Below, in pieces: positions 22,948 through 36,100 of a stretch of DNA of 64,000 nt. The position numbers and the translations under genes are program-made. Numbering within the stretch: position 1 is the stretch's first letter; the number at the start of each line of letters is the position of its first letter. The stretch spans positions 71,298,933 through 71,362,932 of the forward strand of contig JAYESD010000004.1 in NCBI GenBank assembly GCA_036927565.1. The letters are read 5' to 3'. Source of the DNA: Tuctoria greenei (lineage: Eukaryota > Streptophyta > Magnoliopsida > Poales > Poaceae). The notes beneath the pieces were generated by a model. That model was not told where the DNA came from and did not search any database. It saw only the letters and a program-made list of their open reading frames with translations.

Positions 22948-23812
22948 TATCGGAGTCTGGTTCCGGCAAATCTCCCGATACTACCATTAGTAGGCCGCGG
23001 AGTTTGTAGTTCGGTATTGGTTCCGCAGAGATTCAGAATACGATGGCAAGTTGACACAAGGATTTACATGGTTCGGGCCGCCTAAGCGTAATACTCTACT
23101 CCACAAGATGTGTGGTTGTTGTATTGAGCGTCTGAGCACTTGTGAGCGTGTGTCAGAGCTGAGTCTGATAGTGTTTGGACGAACTGTCCTGTGTATTGCT
23201 CGACCGGTCCTTTTATAGTACAAGGACTGGTCGTTACATCGCTAGCCTGGCCCGACATGTGGCCCTGGCAGTTACTGATGCTTATTACACGATTAATGAT
23301 CTTAATTACCCTTAATAGCATGGTAACGAGCTTTGATAGTGCCTTTACTGGTATTAAGGCCCCTCCGATCGTGTGTCATTAAGATGGTATTAATGGCTCT
23401 TAATCGGGTCTTGAAGTCCTTGATTGTCCCTTGAAGGTCCGAGCCGTTGGGGTTCCACCAGTCTGCTTTTTAAAGATGAAGGTCCAGCGGTTGGACACGT
23501 GGCAGCTTTGGAGCTTACCTTCTGGGACGGGTAGGTCCGATGCGATTGTACACATGTCGGTACCGGAGCTTCCCTCTGTCGGGGGTTTGGTCCACGGGTG
23601 CCGCGCAGGTATTTAGCCCGGAGCTTTCCCATGTGTGGGACGTAGCTCTGGTTGCAGTATACACGGGGCAGCACCGGGACTAACCATAGAAGGGAGGCAC
23701 GTCCGGTCCCGTATGACACGTGGGTCCTTCGCAGGTCTTCAACTCAGACAGGTGAAGTTCCTTTGGGTTTTTTTGCAGTCCCAAGGGGCATACGGTACGC
23801 AGGGTACCGACA
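22948..23812 (-). repeat. 5' LTR of gypsy copy 1
   Basis: 865 bp. On the element strand it starts TGTCGGTACCC and ends CCAGACTCCGATA (the terminal G of TGTCGG on the plus strand mutated to A). It is uninterrupted and therefore serves as the empty-site reference for the insertion in the 3' LTR. The interior is rich in CCGGAGCT and GGTCCGG motifs. Confidence 0.93.
23210..23219 (-). promoter_or_regulatory. TATA box of gypsy copy 1 5' LTR
   Basis: On the minus strand the sequence reads TACTATAAAAGGACC. The matching site in copy 2 is GCAATAAAAGG (47812-47822), weakened at the first T. Confidence 0.6.
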
Positions 23813-26800
23813 AGTAGCCTTCCAAAAAATGATCGTCAATTCATTTTTCTTCGAGATTGAGCTTGTATTCCCTATTGTATGTGTATTACATAGCCATACA
23901 TAAGTTTTCGTGAATTTTCATAAAATTCAAATTTTCGCGTGGATACGCCTTTGATTTTACTCAAAACGTAGTTTTCTTCGAGATCGAGCTTGTATTCCAT
24001 GTTGTATATGCATTATGTAGCGACATGTAACTTTTCGGGAATTTTCAGAAAATCAAATTTTCGCGTGAATTCAAAGGTTCAATTTTACTAAAAATGCATA
24101 TTTCTTCAACAAAAATGTACGTAAATTCACTTTTCCATGATATCGAGCTTGTATTACATGTTGTATATGTATTACATAGTCATACGTAAGTTTTCGGGAA
24201 TTTTCAAAAAATTTAAATTTCCGCGTGAATTCAAAGGGGTTAGCCTTCGTGTTTACCCAAAACGCAGTTTTCTTCCAAAAAATGACTGTAAATTCATTTT
24301 TCTTCGAGATCGAGCTTGTATCCCATATTGTATATATATTTCGTAGCCATACGTAAGTTTTCGTAAATTTTTAAAAAAATTAAATTTTCGGGTGAATTCA
24401 AAGGGCTTAGCCTTCGATTTTACTCAAAACGCATTTTTCTTCCAAAAAATGACCGTAAATTCATTTTTCTTCAAGATCGAGCTTGTATTCCATGTTGTAT
24501 ATGCATTACGTAGCCATACGTAAATTTTCATGAATTTTTGAAAAATTCAAATTTTTGTGTGAATTTAATGGGTTTAGCCTTCTATTTTACTCAAAACTCA
24601 GTTTTCTCGCAAAAAATACTGTAAATTCATTTTTCTTCGAGATTGAGCTTGTATCCCATGTTGTATATGTATTATATAGCCATACGTAAGTTTTTGTGAA
24701 TTTAAAAAAAAAAACAATATTTCGCGTTAATTCAAAGGGGTTAGCCTTCGATTTTACTCAAAACTCAGTTTTCTTTCGAGAAATGACCGTAAATTCATTT
24801 TCTTTGAGATCGAGCTTGTATTCCATGTTGTTTATGTATTATGTAGTCATACGTACTTTTCAGGAATTTTCAAAAAATTCAAATTTTTGCGTTAATTCAA
24901 AGGGGTTAGCCTTCGATTTTACTCAAAACTCAGTTTTCTTCCAAAAAAATGACCGTAAATTCATTTTCTTCGAGATCGATATTGTATTCCATGTTGTATA
25001 TGCATTACGTAGCAATACGTAAGTTTTTGCAAATTTTTAAAAATTTGAAATTTTCGCGTGAATTCAAAGGGAATTTTTCTCCTAACGTGGTTTTCTTCCA
25101 AAAAATGACAGTAAATTCATTTTTCTTAGAGATAAAGCTTGTATTCCATGTTGTATATGTATTACATAGCCATATGTAAGTTTTCGGGAATTTAAAAAAA
25201 AATCAAATTTCCGCGTAAATTCAAAGGGTTTGGCCTTTGATTTTACTCAAAATGCAATTTTCTTCGAAAAAAATGACAGTAAAGTCATTTTTCTTCAAGG
25301 TAGAGCTTATATTCCATGTTTTATATGTATTATGTAGGCATAGGTAAGTTTTCGGAAATTAAAAAAAAAAGTCAAATTTTTGCGTGAATTCAAATGTGTT
25401 AGCCTTCGATTTTACTCAAAACGCAGTTTTCTTCCAAAAAATGACCGTAAATTCATTTTTCTTCAAGATAGAGCTTGTATTCCATGTTGTATATGTATTG
25501 CGTAGCCATACGTAAGTTTTCATGAATTTTCATAAAATTCAAATTTTCACGTCAATTCAAAGAGGTTAGCCTTCGATTTTACTCCTAACGTGGTTTTCTT
25601 CCAAAAAATGACCGTAAATTCATTTTTCTTCTAGATAAAGCTTGCATTCCATGTTTTATATGTATTACATAGCCATACGTAGGTTTACGGGAATTTTCGA
25701 AAAAATTTGAATTTTTGCATGAATACGCTTTCGGTTTTACTCAAAATCACAGTTTTCTTCCAAAAATGATCATAAATTAATTTTCTTCGAGATGGAGCTT
25801 GTATTCTATGTTGTATATGCATCACGTAGCCACATGTAAGTTTTCGGGAAATTTCAAAAAGATTGAAATTGCGTAAATTCAATGTTTCAAATTTACTAAA
25901 AACGTAATTTTCATTCAAATAATGTCCATAAATTCATTTTTCTTTGATATCGAGCATGTATTACATGTTGTATATGTATTACGTAGTCATACATAAGTTT
26001 TCGGGAATTTTCGAAAAAATTAAATTTTTGTGTGAATTCAAAGGGGTTAGCCTTCTTTTTACTCAAACCGCAATTTTCTTCCGAAAAATGACTATAAATT
26101 CATTTTTCTTCGAGGTCGAGCTTGTATCCCATGTTGTATATGTATTACGTAGTCATACGTAATTTTTCGGTAATTTTCAAAAAATTCAAGTTTTCGCGTG
26201 AATTCAAAGGGGTTAGCTTTTGATTTCACTCAAAATGCAACTTTCTTCCAAAAATGACGATAAATTCATTCTTCTTCACGGCCGATTTTGTATCCCACAT
26301 TGTATATGTATTACATAGCCATACATAAGTTTTCGTGAATTTTTTTAAAAAAAATTCAAATTTTCGCGTGAATTCAAATGGGTTAGCCTTCTATTTTCCT
26401 TGAAACGCAGTTTTCTTACAAAAAATGACCGTAAATTCGAGATCGAGCTTTTATTCGATGTTGTATATGCATTACGTAGCCATAAGTAAGTTTTCGGGAA
26501 TTTTCAAAAAATTCAAATTTTCGCGTGAATTCAAAGTTGCTGGCCATCTACTTTACTCAAAACGCAATTTTCTTCCAAAACATGACCCTGAATTCATTTT
26601 TCTTTGAGATCAAGCTTGTATCCCATGTTGTATATGTATTACGTAGCAATACATAAATTTTCGGGAATTCAAAGTGGTTGGCCTTCGATTTTACTCAAAA
26701 CGCAGTTTTCTTTCAATAAATGACCATAAATTCATTTTCTACAATATCGAGCTTGTATTCCATGTTTTATATGCATTAGGTAGCCATACGTAAGATTTCG

Positions 26801-29800
26801 TAAATTTTCAAAAAGTTCAAATTTTCGCATGAATTCAAAAAGTTTATCCTTCTATTTTACTCAAAACTCAGTTTTCTTCCAGAAAATGACCGTAAATTTA
26901 TTTTTCATTGAGATCGAGCTGGTATTCCATGTTGTGTATGTATTACTTATTCATACGTAAGTTTTCGGGAATTTCCAAAAAATTCAAATTATCGCGTGTA
27001 TTCAAAGGTGTTAGCCTTCTATTTTACTCAAAACAAAATTTTCTTTCAAAAAATGACCGTAAATTCATTTTTCTTCAAGATTGAGCTTGTATCCAATGTT
27101 GTATATGTATTACATAGCCATGTGTAAGTTTTCGGGAATTTTAAAAAATTAAAATTTTTGCATGAATTCAAATGGGTTAGCCTTCTATTCTACTCAAAAC
27201 GCAGTTTTCTTCCAATAAATGACCGTAAACTCTTTTTCTTCGGGATCGAGCTTGTTTTCCATATTGTACATGCATTACGTAGCCATACATAAGTTTTCTG
27301 GAATTTTCAAAAAAAATTCTAATTTTCAGGTGAATTTAAAGGGGCTAGCCTTTGATTTTACTCAAAACGCAGTTTTCTTCCAAGAAATGACCGTATATTC
27401 ATTTTTCTTCGATATCGAGCTTGTATTCCATGTTTTACATGCATTACGTACCCATATGTAAGTTTTTGGGAATTTAAAAAAAATCAAATTTTCGCGTGAA
27501 TTCAAAGGGTTTAGTCATATATTTTACTCAAAACTTAGTTTTCTTCCAAAAAATCATCATAAATTCATTTTTCTTCTAGATCGAGGTTGTATTTCACATT
27601 GTACATGTATTACGTAGCCATACGTAAGTTTCCGAGAATTTTCAAAAAATTCAAATTTTCGCTTGAATTCAAAGGGGTTAGACTTCTATTTTACTCAAAA
27701 CGCAGTTTTCTTCCAAAAAAGACAGTAAATTCATTTTCTTCGAGATCGATCTTGTATTCCATGTTGTATATGCATTACGTAGCCATACGTAAATTTTTGC
27801 AAATTTTTAAAAATTTGAAATTTTCTCGTGAATTCAAAGGGGTTAGCCTTCGATTTTACTCCTAACGTGGTTTTCTTCCATAAATGACCGTAAATTCATT
27901 TTTCTTCTAGATAAAGCTTGCATTCCATGTTGTATATGTATTACATAGCTATACATAAGTTTTCGGGAATTTTCAAAAAAAATCGAAGTTTCGGATGGAT
28001 ACGGTTTCGATTTTACTCAAAACGCAGTTTTCTTTCAAAAAAATGATCATAAATTAACTTTCTTCAAGATGGAGCTTGTATTTCATGTTGTATATGCATT
28101 ACGTAGCCACATGTAAGTTTTCTGGAATTTTACATGCATTAGGTACCCATACGTAAGTTTTCCCAAATTTTTTTAAAATTTGAAATTTTTGCGTGAATTC
28201 AAAAGGTTTAGCCTTTGATTTTACTCTGAACATGGTTTTCTTCCAAAAATGATCGTAAACTCATTTTTCTTCGAGATAGAGCTTGTATTACATGTTTTAT
28301 ATGTATTACATAGCCATAAGTAAGCTTTTGGGAATTTTCAAAAAATTCAAATTTTCGCGTGGATACGCCTTCGATTTCACTCAAAACGGAGTTTTCTTTA
28401 AAAATGATCGTAAATTCATTTTATTTGAGATCGAGCTTGTATTCCATGTTGTATATGCATTGCGTAGCCATACGTAAGTTTTTGGGAATTTTAAAAAAAA
28501 TTCAAATTTTCGCGTGAATTCAAAGGGTTTAGCCATATATTTTACTCAAACTCAGTTTTCTTCCAAAAAATGATCGTAAATTCATTTTTCTTCGAGATCG
28601 AGCTTGTATTCCACACTGTACATGTATTACGTAGCCATACGTAAGTTTCCGAGAATTTTCAAAAAATTCTAATTTTTGCTTGAATTCAAAGGGGTTAGCC
28701 TTCTATTTTACTCAAAACGTAGTTTTCTTCCAAAAAAGACAGTAAATTCATTTTCTTCGAGATTGAACTTGTATTCCATGTTGTATATGCATTACGTAGC
28801 CTTACATAAGTTTTTGCAAATTTTTAAAAATTTGAAATTTTCTCGTGAATTCAAAGGTGTTAGCCTTCGATTTTACTTCTGACGTGGTTTTCTTCCACAA
28901 ATGACCGTAAATTCATTTTTCTTCTAGATAAAGCTTGCATTCCATGTTTTATATGTATTACATAGCCATACATAAGTTTTCGGGAATTTTCAAAAAAAAA
29001 TCAAAGTTTCGCGTAAATTCAAAGGTTCGATTTTACTAGAAATGCAATTTTCTTCCGAAAAATGTACATAAATTCATTTTTCTTTGATATCGAGCTTGTA
29101 TTACATGTTGTATATGTATTAGGTAGTCATACGTAAGTTTTCGGGAATTTTCAAAAAAAAAAAAACAAATTTTCACATGAATTCAAAGGGGGAAGCGTTC
29201 GTTTTTACTCAAAACGCAATTTTCTTCCAAAAAATGACCGTCAATTCTTTTTTCTTCGAGATCAATATTTTATCCCAGTTGTATATGTATTACGTAGCCA
29301 TACGTAAGTTTTCGGGAATTTTCAGAAATTTCAAATTTTCCCGTGAATTGAAAGGGGTTATCCTTCTATTTTACTCAAAACGCAGTTTTCTTCCAAAAAA
29401 TGATCCTAAGTTCATTTTCTTCGGGATCGAGCTTGTATGCCATGTTGTATATGCATTACGTAGCCATACGTAACTTTTCGAGAATTTTCGAAAAATTCAA
29501 ATTTTCGTATGAATTCAAAGGGTTTAGCATTCTATTTTACTCAAAACTCAGTTTTCTTCCAAGAAATGTCCGTAAATTGATTTTTCTTCGAGATCAAGCT
29601 TGTATCCCATGTTGTATATGTATTACGTAGCCATACGTAAGTTTTCGAGAATTTTCAAAAAATTCAAATATTTGCGTGAATTCAAAGGGGTTGGCTTTCT
29701 ATTTTACTCAAAACCCAGTTTTCTTCCAAAAAATGACCTTAAATTTATTTTCTTCGAGATCGAGCTTATATTCCATGTTGTATATACTTTACGTAGCCAT

Positions 29801-32800
29801 ACGTAAGTTTTCACAAATTTTTAAAAATTTGAAATTTTCTCGTGAATTCAAAGGGGTTAGCCTTCGATTTTACACCTAACGTAGTTTTCTTCCAAAAAAT
29901 GACCGTAAATTCATTTTTCTTCTAGATAAAGCTCGCATTCCATGTTGTATATGCTTTACATTGCCATACATAAGTTTTCGGGAATTTTCAAAAAAATTCT
30001 TATTTTCACGTGAATTCAAAGGGTTTATCCTTCTCTTTAACTCAAAACTCAGTTTTCTTCCAAAAAAATGACCGTAAATTCATTTTTCTTCGAGATTGAG
30101 TCGGTATTCCATGTTGTATATGTATTACGTAGTCATACGTAAGTTTTCGGGAATTTCCAAAATATTTAAATTTTCGTGTGAATTCAAAGGTGTTAGCCTT
30201 CTATTTTACTCAAAACGAAATTTTCTTCCAAAAAATGACTGTAAATTCTTTTTTCTTCAAGATTGAGCTTGTATCCCATGTTGTATATGTATTACATAGC
30301 CATACGTAAGTTTTCGGGAATTTTAAAATAATTAATTTTTTGCTTGAATTCAAAGGGGTTAGCCTTCTATTTTACTCAAAACGTAGTTTTCTTCCAAAAA
30401 AATGACCATGTTGTACATGAATTAGGTAGCCATACGTAACTTTTGAGAATTTTCGAAAAATTCAAATTTTCGTGTGAATTCAAAGTATTTAGCATTCTAT
30501 TTTACTCAAAACTCATTTTGCTTCCAAAAAATGACCGTAAATTCATTTTTATTCGAGATCAAGCTTGTATCCCATGTTGTATATGTATTACGTAGCCATA
30601 TGTTAATTTTTTGGAATTTTCAAAAAAAATCAAATTTTCGCGTGAATTCAAAGTGGTTGCCCTTCTATTTTACTCAAAACGCAGTTTTCTTCCAAAAAAT
30701 GACTGTAAATTCATTTTCTTCAAGATCGAGCTTGTATTCTGTGTTTTATATGCATTACGTAGCCATATGTAAGTTTTCAGGAATTTCCAAAAAATTCTAA
30801 TTATCGCGTGAATTCAAAGGGTTTAGCATTCTAGTTTACTCAAAACACAGTTTTCTTACAAAAAATGACTGTAAATTCATTTTCTTCCAAAGGGTTTAGC
30901 CTTCGATTTTACTCAAAACGCGGTTTTCTTCCAAAAATGACCATAAATTCATTTTCTTTGAGATCGGGCATGTATTCCACGTTGCATATGTGTTACGTAG
31001 CTATACGTAAGTTTTCGTGAATTTTCAAAAAATTCAAATTTTTGCGTGAATTCAAATGTGTTAGCCTTCGATTTTACTAAAAACGTAGTTTTCTTCCAAA
31101 AAATGACCGTAAATTCATTTTTCTTCGAGATATAGCTTGTATTCCATGTTGTATATGTATTGCGTATCCATACATGAGTTTTCATGAATTTCCATAAAAT
31201 TCAAATTTTCATGTGAATTCAAAGGGGTTAGCCTTCGATTTTACTCCTAACGTGGTTTTCTTCCAAAAAATGACAGTAAATTTACTTTTCTTCTAGATAA
31301 AGCTTGCATTCCATGTTGTATATGTATTAAATAACCATAAGTAAGTTTTCGGGAAATTTTGAAAAATCCGAATTTTTGCATGAATACGCTTTCGAATTTA
31401 CTCAAAATTGCAGTTTTCTTCCAAAAATGATCATAAATTAATTTTCTTCAAGATGTAGCTTGTATTCCATGTTGTATATGCATCACGTAGCCACATGTAA
31501 GTTTTCGGGAAATTTAAAAAAAAATCAAATTGCGTGAATTCAAAGGTTCGATTTTACTAAAAACGTAATTTTCCTTCAAAAATGTCCGTAAATTCATTTT
31601 TCTCTGATATCGAGCCGGTATTACATGTTGTATATGTATTACGTAGTTATACGTAAGTTTTTGGGAATTTTCAGAAAAATCAAATTTTCGCATGAATTCA
31701 AAGGGGTTAGCCTTCGTTTTTACTTAAAACGCAGTTTTCTACCGAAAAATGACCGTAAATTCATTTTTCTCTGATATCGAGCCGGTATTACATGTTGTAT
31801 ATGTATTACGTAGTCATACGTAAGTTTTCGGGAATTTTCAGAAAAATCAAATTTTCGCATGAATTTAAAGGGGTTAGCCTTCGTTTTTACTTAAAAAGCA
31901 GTTTTCTACCGAAAAATGACCGTAAATTCATTTTTCTTCGAGATCGAGCTTGTATCGCATGTTGTATATGTATTACGTAGTCATACGTAAGTTTTCGGGA
32001 ATTTTCAAAAAATTCAAATTTTCGCGTGAATTCAAAGGCGTTAGCCTTTGATTTCACTCAAGATGTAGTTTTCTTCCAAAAAATGTCCATAAATTCATTT
32101 TTTTCAAGGTCGATCTTGTACCCCACATTGTATATTTATTACGTAGCCATACGTATGTTTTCGGGAATTTCTAAAAAAATCAAATTTTCGCGTGAATTTA
32201 AATGGGTTAGCCTTCTATTTTACTCAAAATGCAGTTTTCTTCCAAAAAGTGACCGTAAATTCGAGATCGAGCTTTTATTCGATGTTGTGTATGCATTACG
32301 TAGCCATATGTAAGTTTTCGAGAATTTTCAAAAAATTCAAATTTTCGCGTGAATTCAAAGTGGTTGGCCTTCTATTTTACTCAAAACGCAGTTTTCTTCC
32401 AAAACATGACCATAAATTCATTTTTCTTTGAGATCAAGCTTGTATCCCATGTTGTATATGTATAACGTAGCCATACGTAAATTTTCGGGAATTTAAAAAA
32501 AATTAAATTTTTTTGCGTGAATTCAATGTGGTTGGCCTTCTATTTTACTCAAAACGCAGTTTTATTCCAAAAAATGACTGTAAATTCATTTTCTTCAATA
32601 TCGAGCTTGTATTCCGTGTTTTATATGCATTATGTAGCCATACGTAAGTTTTCGGGAATTTTCAAAAAGTTCAAATTTTCGAATGAATTCAAAGGGTTTA
32701 TCCTTCTATTTTACTCAAAACTCAGTTTTGTTCCAAAAAATAACCGTAAATTCATTTTTCTTCAAGATCGAGCTGGTATTCCATGTTGTATATGTATTAC

Positions 32801-33186
32801 ATATTCATACATAAGTTTTTGGGAATTTCCAAAAAATTCAATTTTTCGCGTGAATTCAAAGGTGTTAGCCTTTATTTTACTCAAAACGTAATTTTCTTCC
32901 AAAAAATGACCGTAAATTCATTTCTCTTCAATATTGAGATTGTATCCCATGTTGTATATGCATTACATAGCCATACGTAAGTTTTTGGGAATTTTAAAAA
33001 AAATTAAAATTTTTGCGTGAATTCAAAGGGGTTAGCCTTCTATTTTACTCAAAACGCAGTTTTCTTCCGAAAAATGACCGTAAATTCATTTTCTTTGGGA
33101 TCGAGCTTGTATTCCATATTGTACATGCATTACGTAGCCATACATAAGTTTTATGGAATTTTCAAAAAAATTCTAATTTGCATGTG

Positions 33187-36100
33187 AGTTCAAAGGGGTT
33201 AGCCTTTGATTTTACTTAAAACGCAGTTTTCTTCCAAGAAATGACCGTATATTCATTTTTCTTCGATATCGAGCTTGTATACCATGTTTTTCATGCATTA
33301 CGTACCCATACATAAGTTTTTGCAAATTTTTAAAAAAATTGAAACTTTTGCGTGAATTCAAAGGGGTTAGCCTTTGATTTTACTCTGAACGTGGTTTTCT
33401 TCCAAAAATGATCGTAAAATCGTTTTTCATTGATATCGAGCTTGTATTCCATGTTGTATATATATTACATAGTCATAAGTAAGTTTTTGGGAATTTTCAA
33501 AATATTCAAATTTTTGTGTGGATACGCCTTCGATTTTACTCGAAACAGAGTTTCCTTTCAAAAAATGATCGTAAATTCATTTTCTTCAAGATCGAGATTG
33601 TATTCCATGTTATATATGCATTGCGTAGCCATACGTAAGTTTTTGGGAATTTTCAAAAAATTCAAATTTTCGTGTGAATTCAAAGGGTTTAGCCATATAT
33701 TTTACTCAAAACTCAGTTTTCTTCCAAAAAATGATCGTAAATTCATTTTTCTTCGAGATCGAGCATGTATTCCACATTGTACATGTATTACATAGCCATA
33801 CGTAAGTTTCCAGGAATTTTCAAAAAATTCAAATTTTCTCGTGAATTCAAAGGGGTTAGCCTTGATTTTACTCCTAACGTGGTTTTCTTCTAAAAAATGA
33901 TGGTAAATTCATTTTTCTCGAGATTAAGCTTGTATACCATGTTGTATATGTATTACATAGCCATGCGTAAGTTTTTGGGAATTTTTAAAAAAATTCAAAT
34001 TTTCGCGTGAATTCAAATGGGTTGGCCTTCTATTTTACTCAAAACGCAGTTTTCTTTCAAAAAATAACCTTAAATTTTCTTCGAGATCGAGCTTGTATTC
34101 CATGTTGTATATGCTTTACGTAGCCATATGTAAGTTTTCAAAAATTTTTAAAAATTTGAAATTTTTTCGTGAATTCAAAGGGGTTAGCCTTCGATTTTAC
34201 CCCTAACATAGTTTTCTTCCAAAAAATGACCGTAAATTTATTTTTATTCTATATAAAGCTCGCATTCCATGTTGTATATGTATTACATAGCCATACATAT
34301 GTTTTTGGGAATTTTCAAAAAAATTCTAATTTTCACGTGAATTCAAAGGGTTTATCCTTCTCTCTAACTCAAAACTCAGTTTTCTTTTAAAAAATGACCG
34401 TACATTCATTTTTATTCGAGATCGAGCTGGTATTCCATGGTGTATATGTATTACGTAGTCATATGTAAGTTCTCAGGAATTTCCAAAAAAATCTAATTTT
34501 CGCGTGAATTAAAAGGTGTTAGCTTTCTATTTTACTCAAAACGCAATTTTCTTCCAAAAAATGACCGTAAATTCTTTTTTCTTCAAGATTGATCTTGTAT
34601 CCCATATTGTATATGTATTACATAGCCATACGTAAGTTTTTGGGAATTTTAAAATAATTAAAATTTCTGCGTAAATTCAAAGGGGTTAGCCTTCTATTTT
34701 ACTCAAAACGTAGTTTTCTTCCAAAAAATGACCGTAAATCCATTTCTTTGGGATCGAGCTTGTATTACATGTTGCACATGCATTAGGTAGCCATATGTAA
34801 CTTTTTGAGAATTTTGGAAAAATTCAAATTTTCATGTGAATTCAAAGGGTTTAGCATTCTATTTTACTCGAAACTCAGTTTACTTCAAAAAAAATGACCG
34901 TAAATTCATTTTTCTTTGAGATCAAGCTTGTATCCCATGTTGTATATGTATTACGTAGCCATACGTTAATTTTCGCGAGAATTCAAAGTGGTTGGCCTTC
35001 TATTTTACTCAAAACACAGTTTTCTTCCAAAAAATGACCGTAAATTCATTTTCTTCAATATCGAGCTTGAATTCCGTGTTTATATGCATTATGTATCCAT
35101 ACGTAAGTTTTTGGGAATTTTCAAAAAGTTCAAATTTTTGCATGAATTCAAAGGGTGTATCCTTCTATTTTACTCAGAACGTAATATTCTTCCAAAAAAT
35201 GACCGTAATTTCATTTCTCTCCAAGATTGAGCTTGTATCCCATGTTGTATATGCATTACATAGCCATACGTAAGTTTTCGGGAATTTAAAAAAATTAAAA
35301 TTTTGCGTGAATTCAAAGGGGTTAGCCTTCTATTTTACTCAAAATGCAGTTTTCTTCCAAAAAATGACCGTAAATTCATTTTCTTTGGGATCTAGCTTGT
35401 ATTCCATATTGTACATGCATTACGTAGCCATACGTAAGTTTTCTGGAATTTTCAAAAAAATTCTAATTTTCATGTGAGTTCAAAGGGGTTAGCCTTTGAT
35501 TTTACTCAAGACGCAGTTTTCTTCCAAGAAATGACCGTATATTCATTTTTCTTCGATATCGAGCTTGTATTCCATGTTGTATATGTATTACATAGCCATA
35601 AGTAAGTTTTTGGGAATTTTCAAAATATTCAAATTTTCGTGTGGATACGCCTTCGATTTTACTCAAAACAGAGTTTCCTTTCAAAAGATGATCGTAAATT
35701 CATTTTCTTCAAGATCGAGCTTGTATTCCATGTTATATATGCATTGCGTAGCCATACGTAAGTTTTTGGTAATTTTCAAAAAATTCAAATTTTCGCGTGA
35801 ATTCAAAGGGTTTAGCCATATATTTTACTCAAAACTCAGTTTTCTTCCAAAAAATGATCGTAAATTCATTTTTCTTCGAGATCGAGCTTATATTCCACGT
35901 TATACATGTATTACATAGCCATACGTAAGTTTCCAGGAATTTTCAAAAAATTCAAATTTTCTCGTGAATTCAAAGGGGTTAGCCTTGATTTTACTCCTAA
36001 CGTGGTTTTCTTCTAAAAAATGAGTGTAAATTCATTTTTCTTCGAGGTCAAGCTTGTATCCCATGTTGTATATGTATTACGTAGCCATGCATAAGTTTTC

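Larger units (their letters stand above)
9035..23812 (-). mobile_element. Ty3/gypsy LTR retrotransposon, Tat/Retand-like, copy 1 (decayed, with nested insertion)
   Basis: The element lies on the minus strand. Its 5' LTR is 22948-23812 and its 3' LTR is 9035-11558. Between them, in element order, are gag, protease, RT, a first RNase H, a second RNase H, integrase, and then a long ORF on the opposite strand. LTR termini are TGTCGG...CCGACA. The flanking 5-mers GTTAG (9030-9034) and AGTAG (23813-23817) are a worn target-site duplication, and the satellite resumes in phase after them (...GGGTTAG then CCTTC...). Domain order and the paired RNase H domains fit the Tat lineage of plant Ty3/gypsy elements. 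All long frames contain stops or frameshifts, so it is not autonomous. By eye the two LTRs differ at very roughly one base in ten over their first 270 bases, which suggests an old insertion. Confidence 0.93.

Noticed and set aside
9035..23812. Classifying gypsy copy 1 as a centromere-specific CRM chromovirus
   Set aside because: There is no chromodomain at the integrase end, and the paired RNase H domains and antisense ORF point to the Tat lineage.
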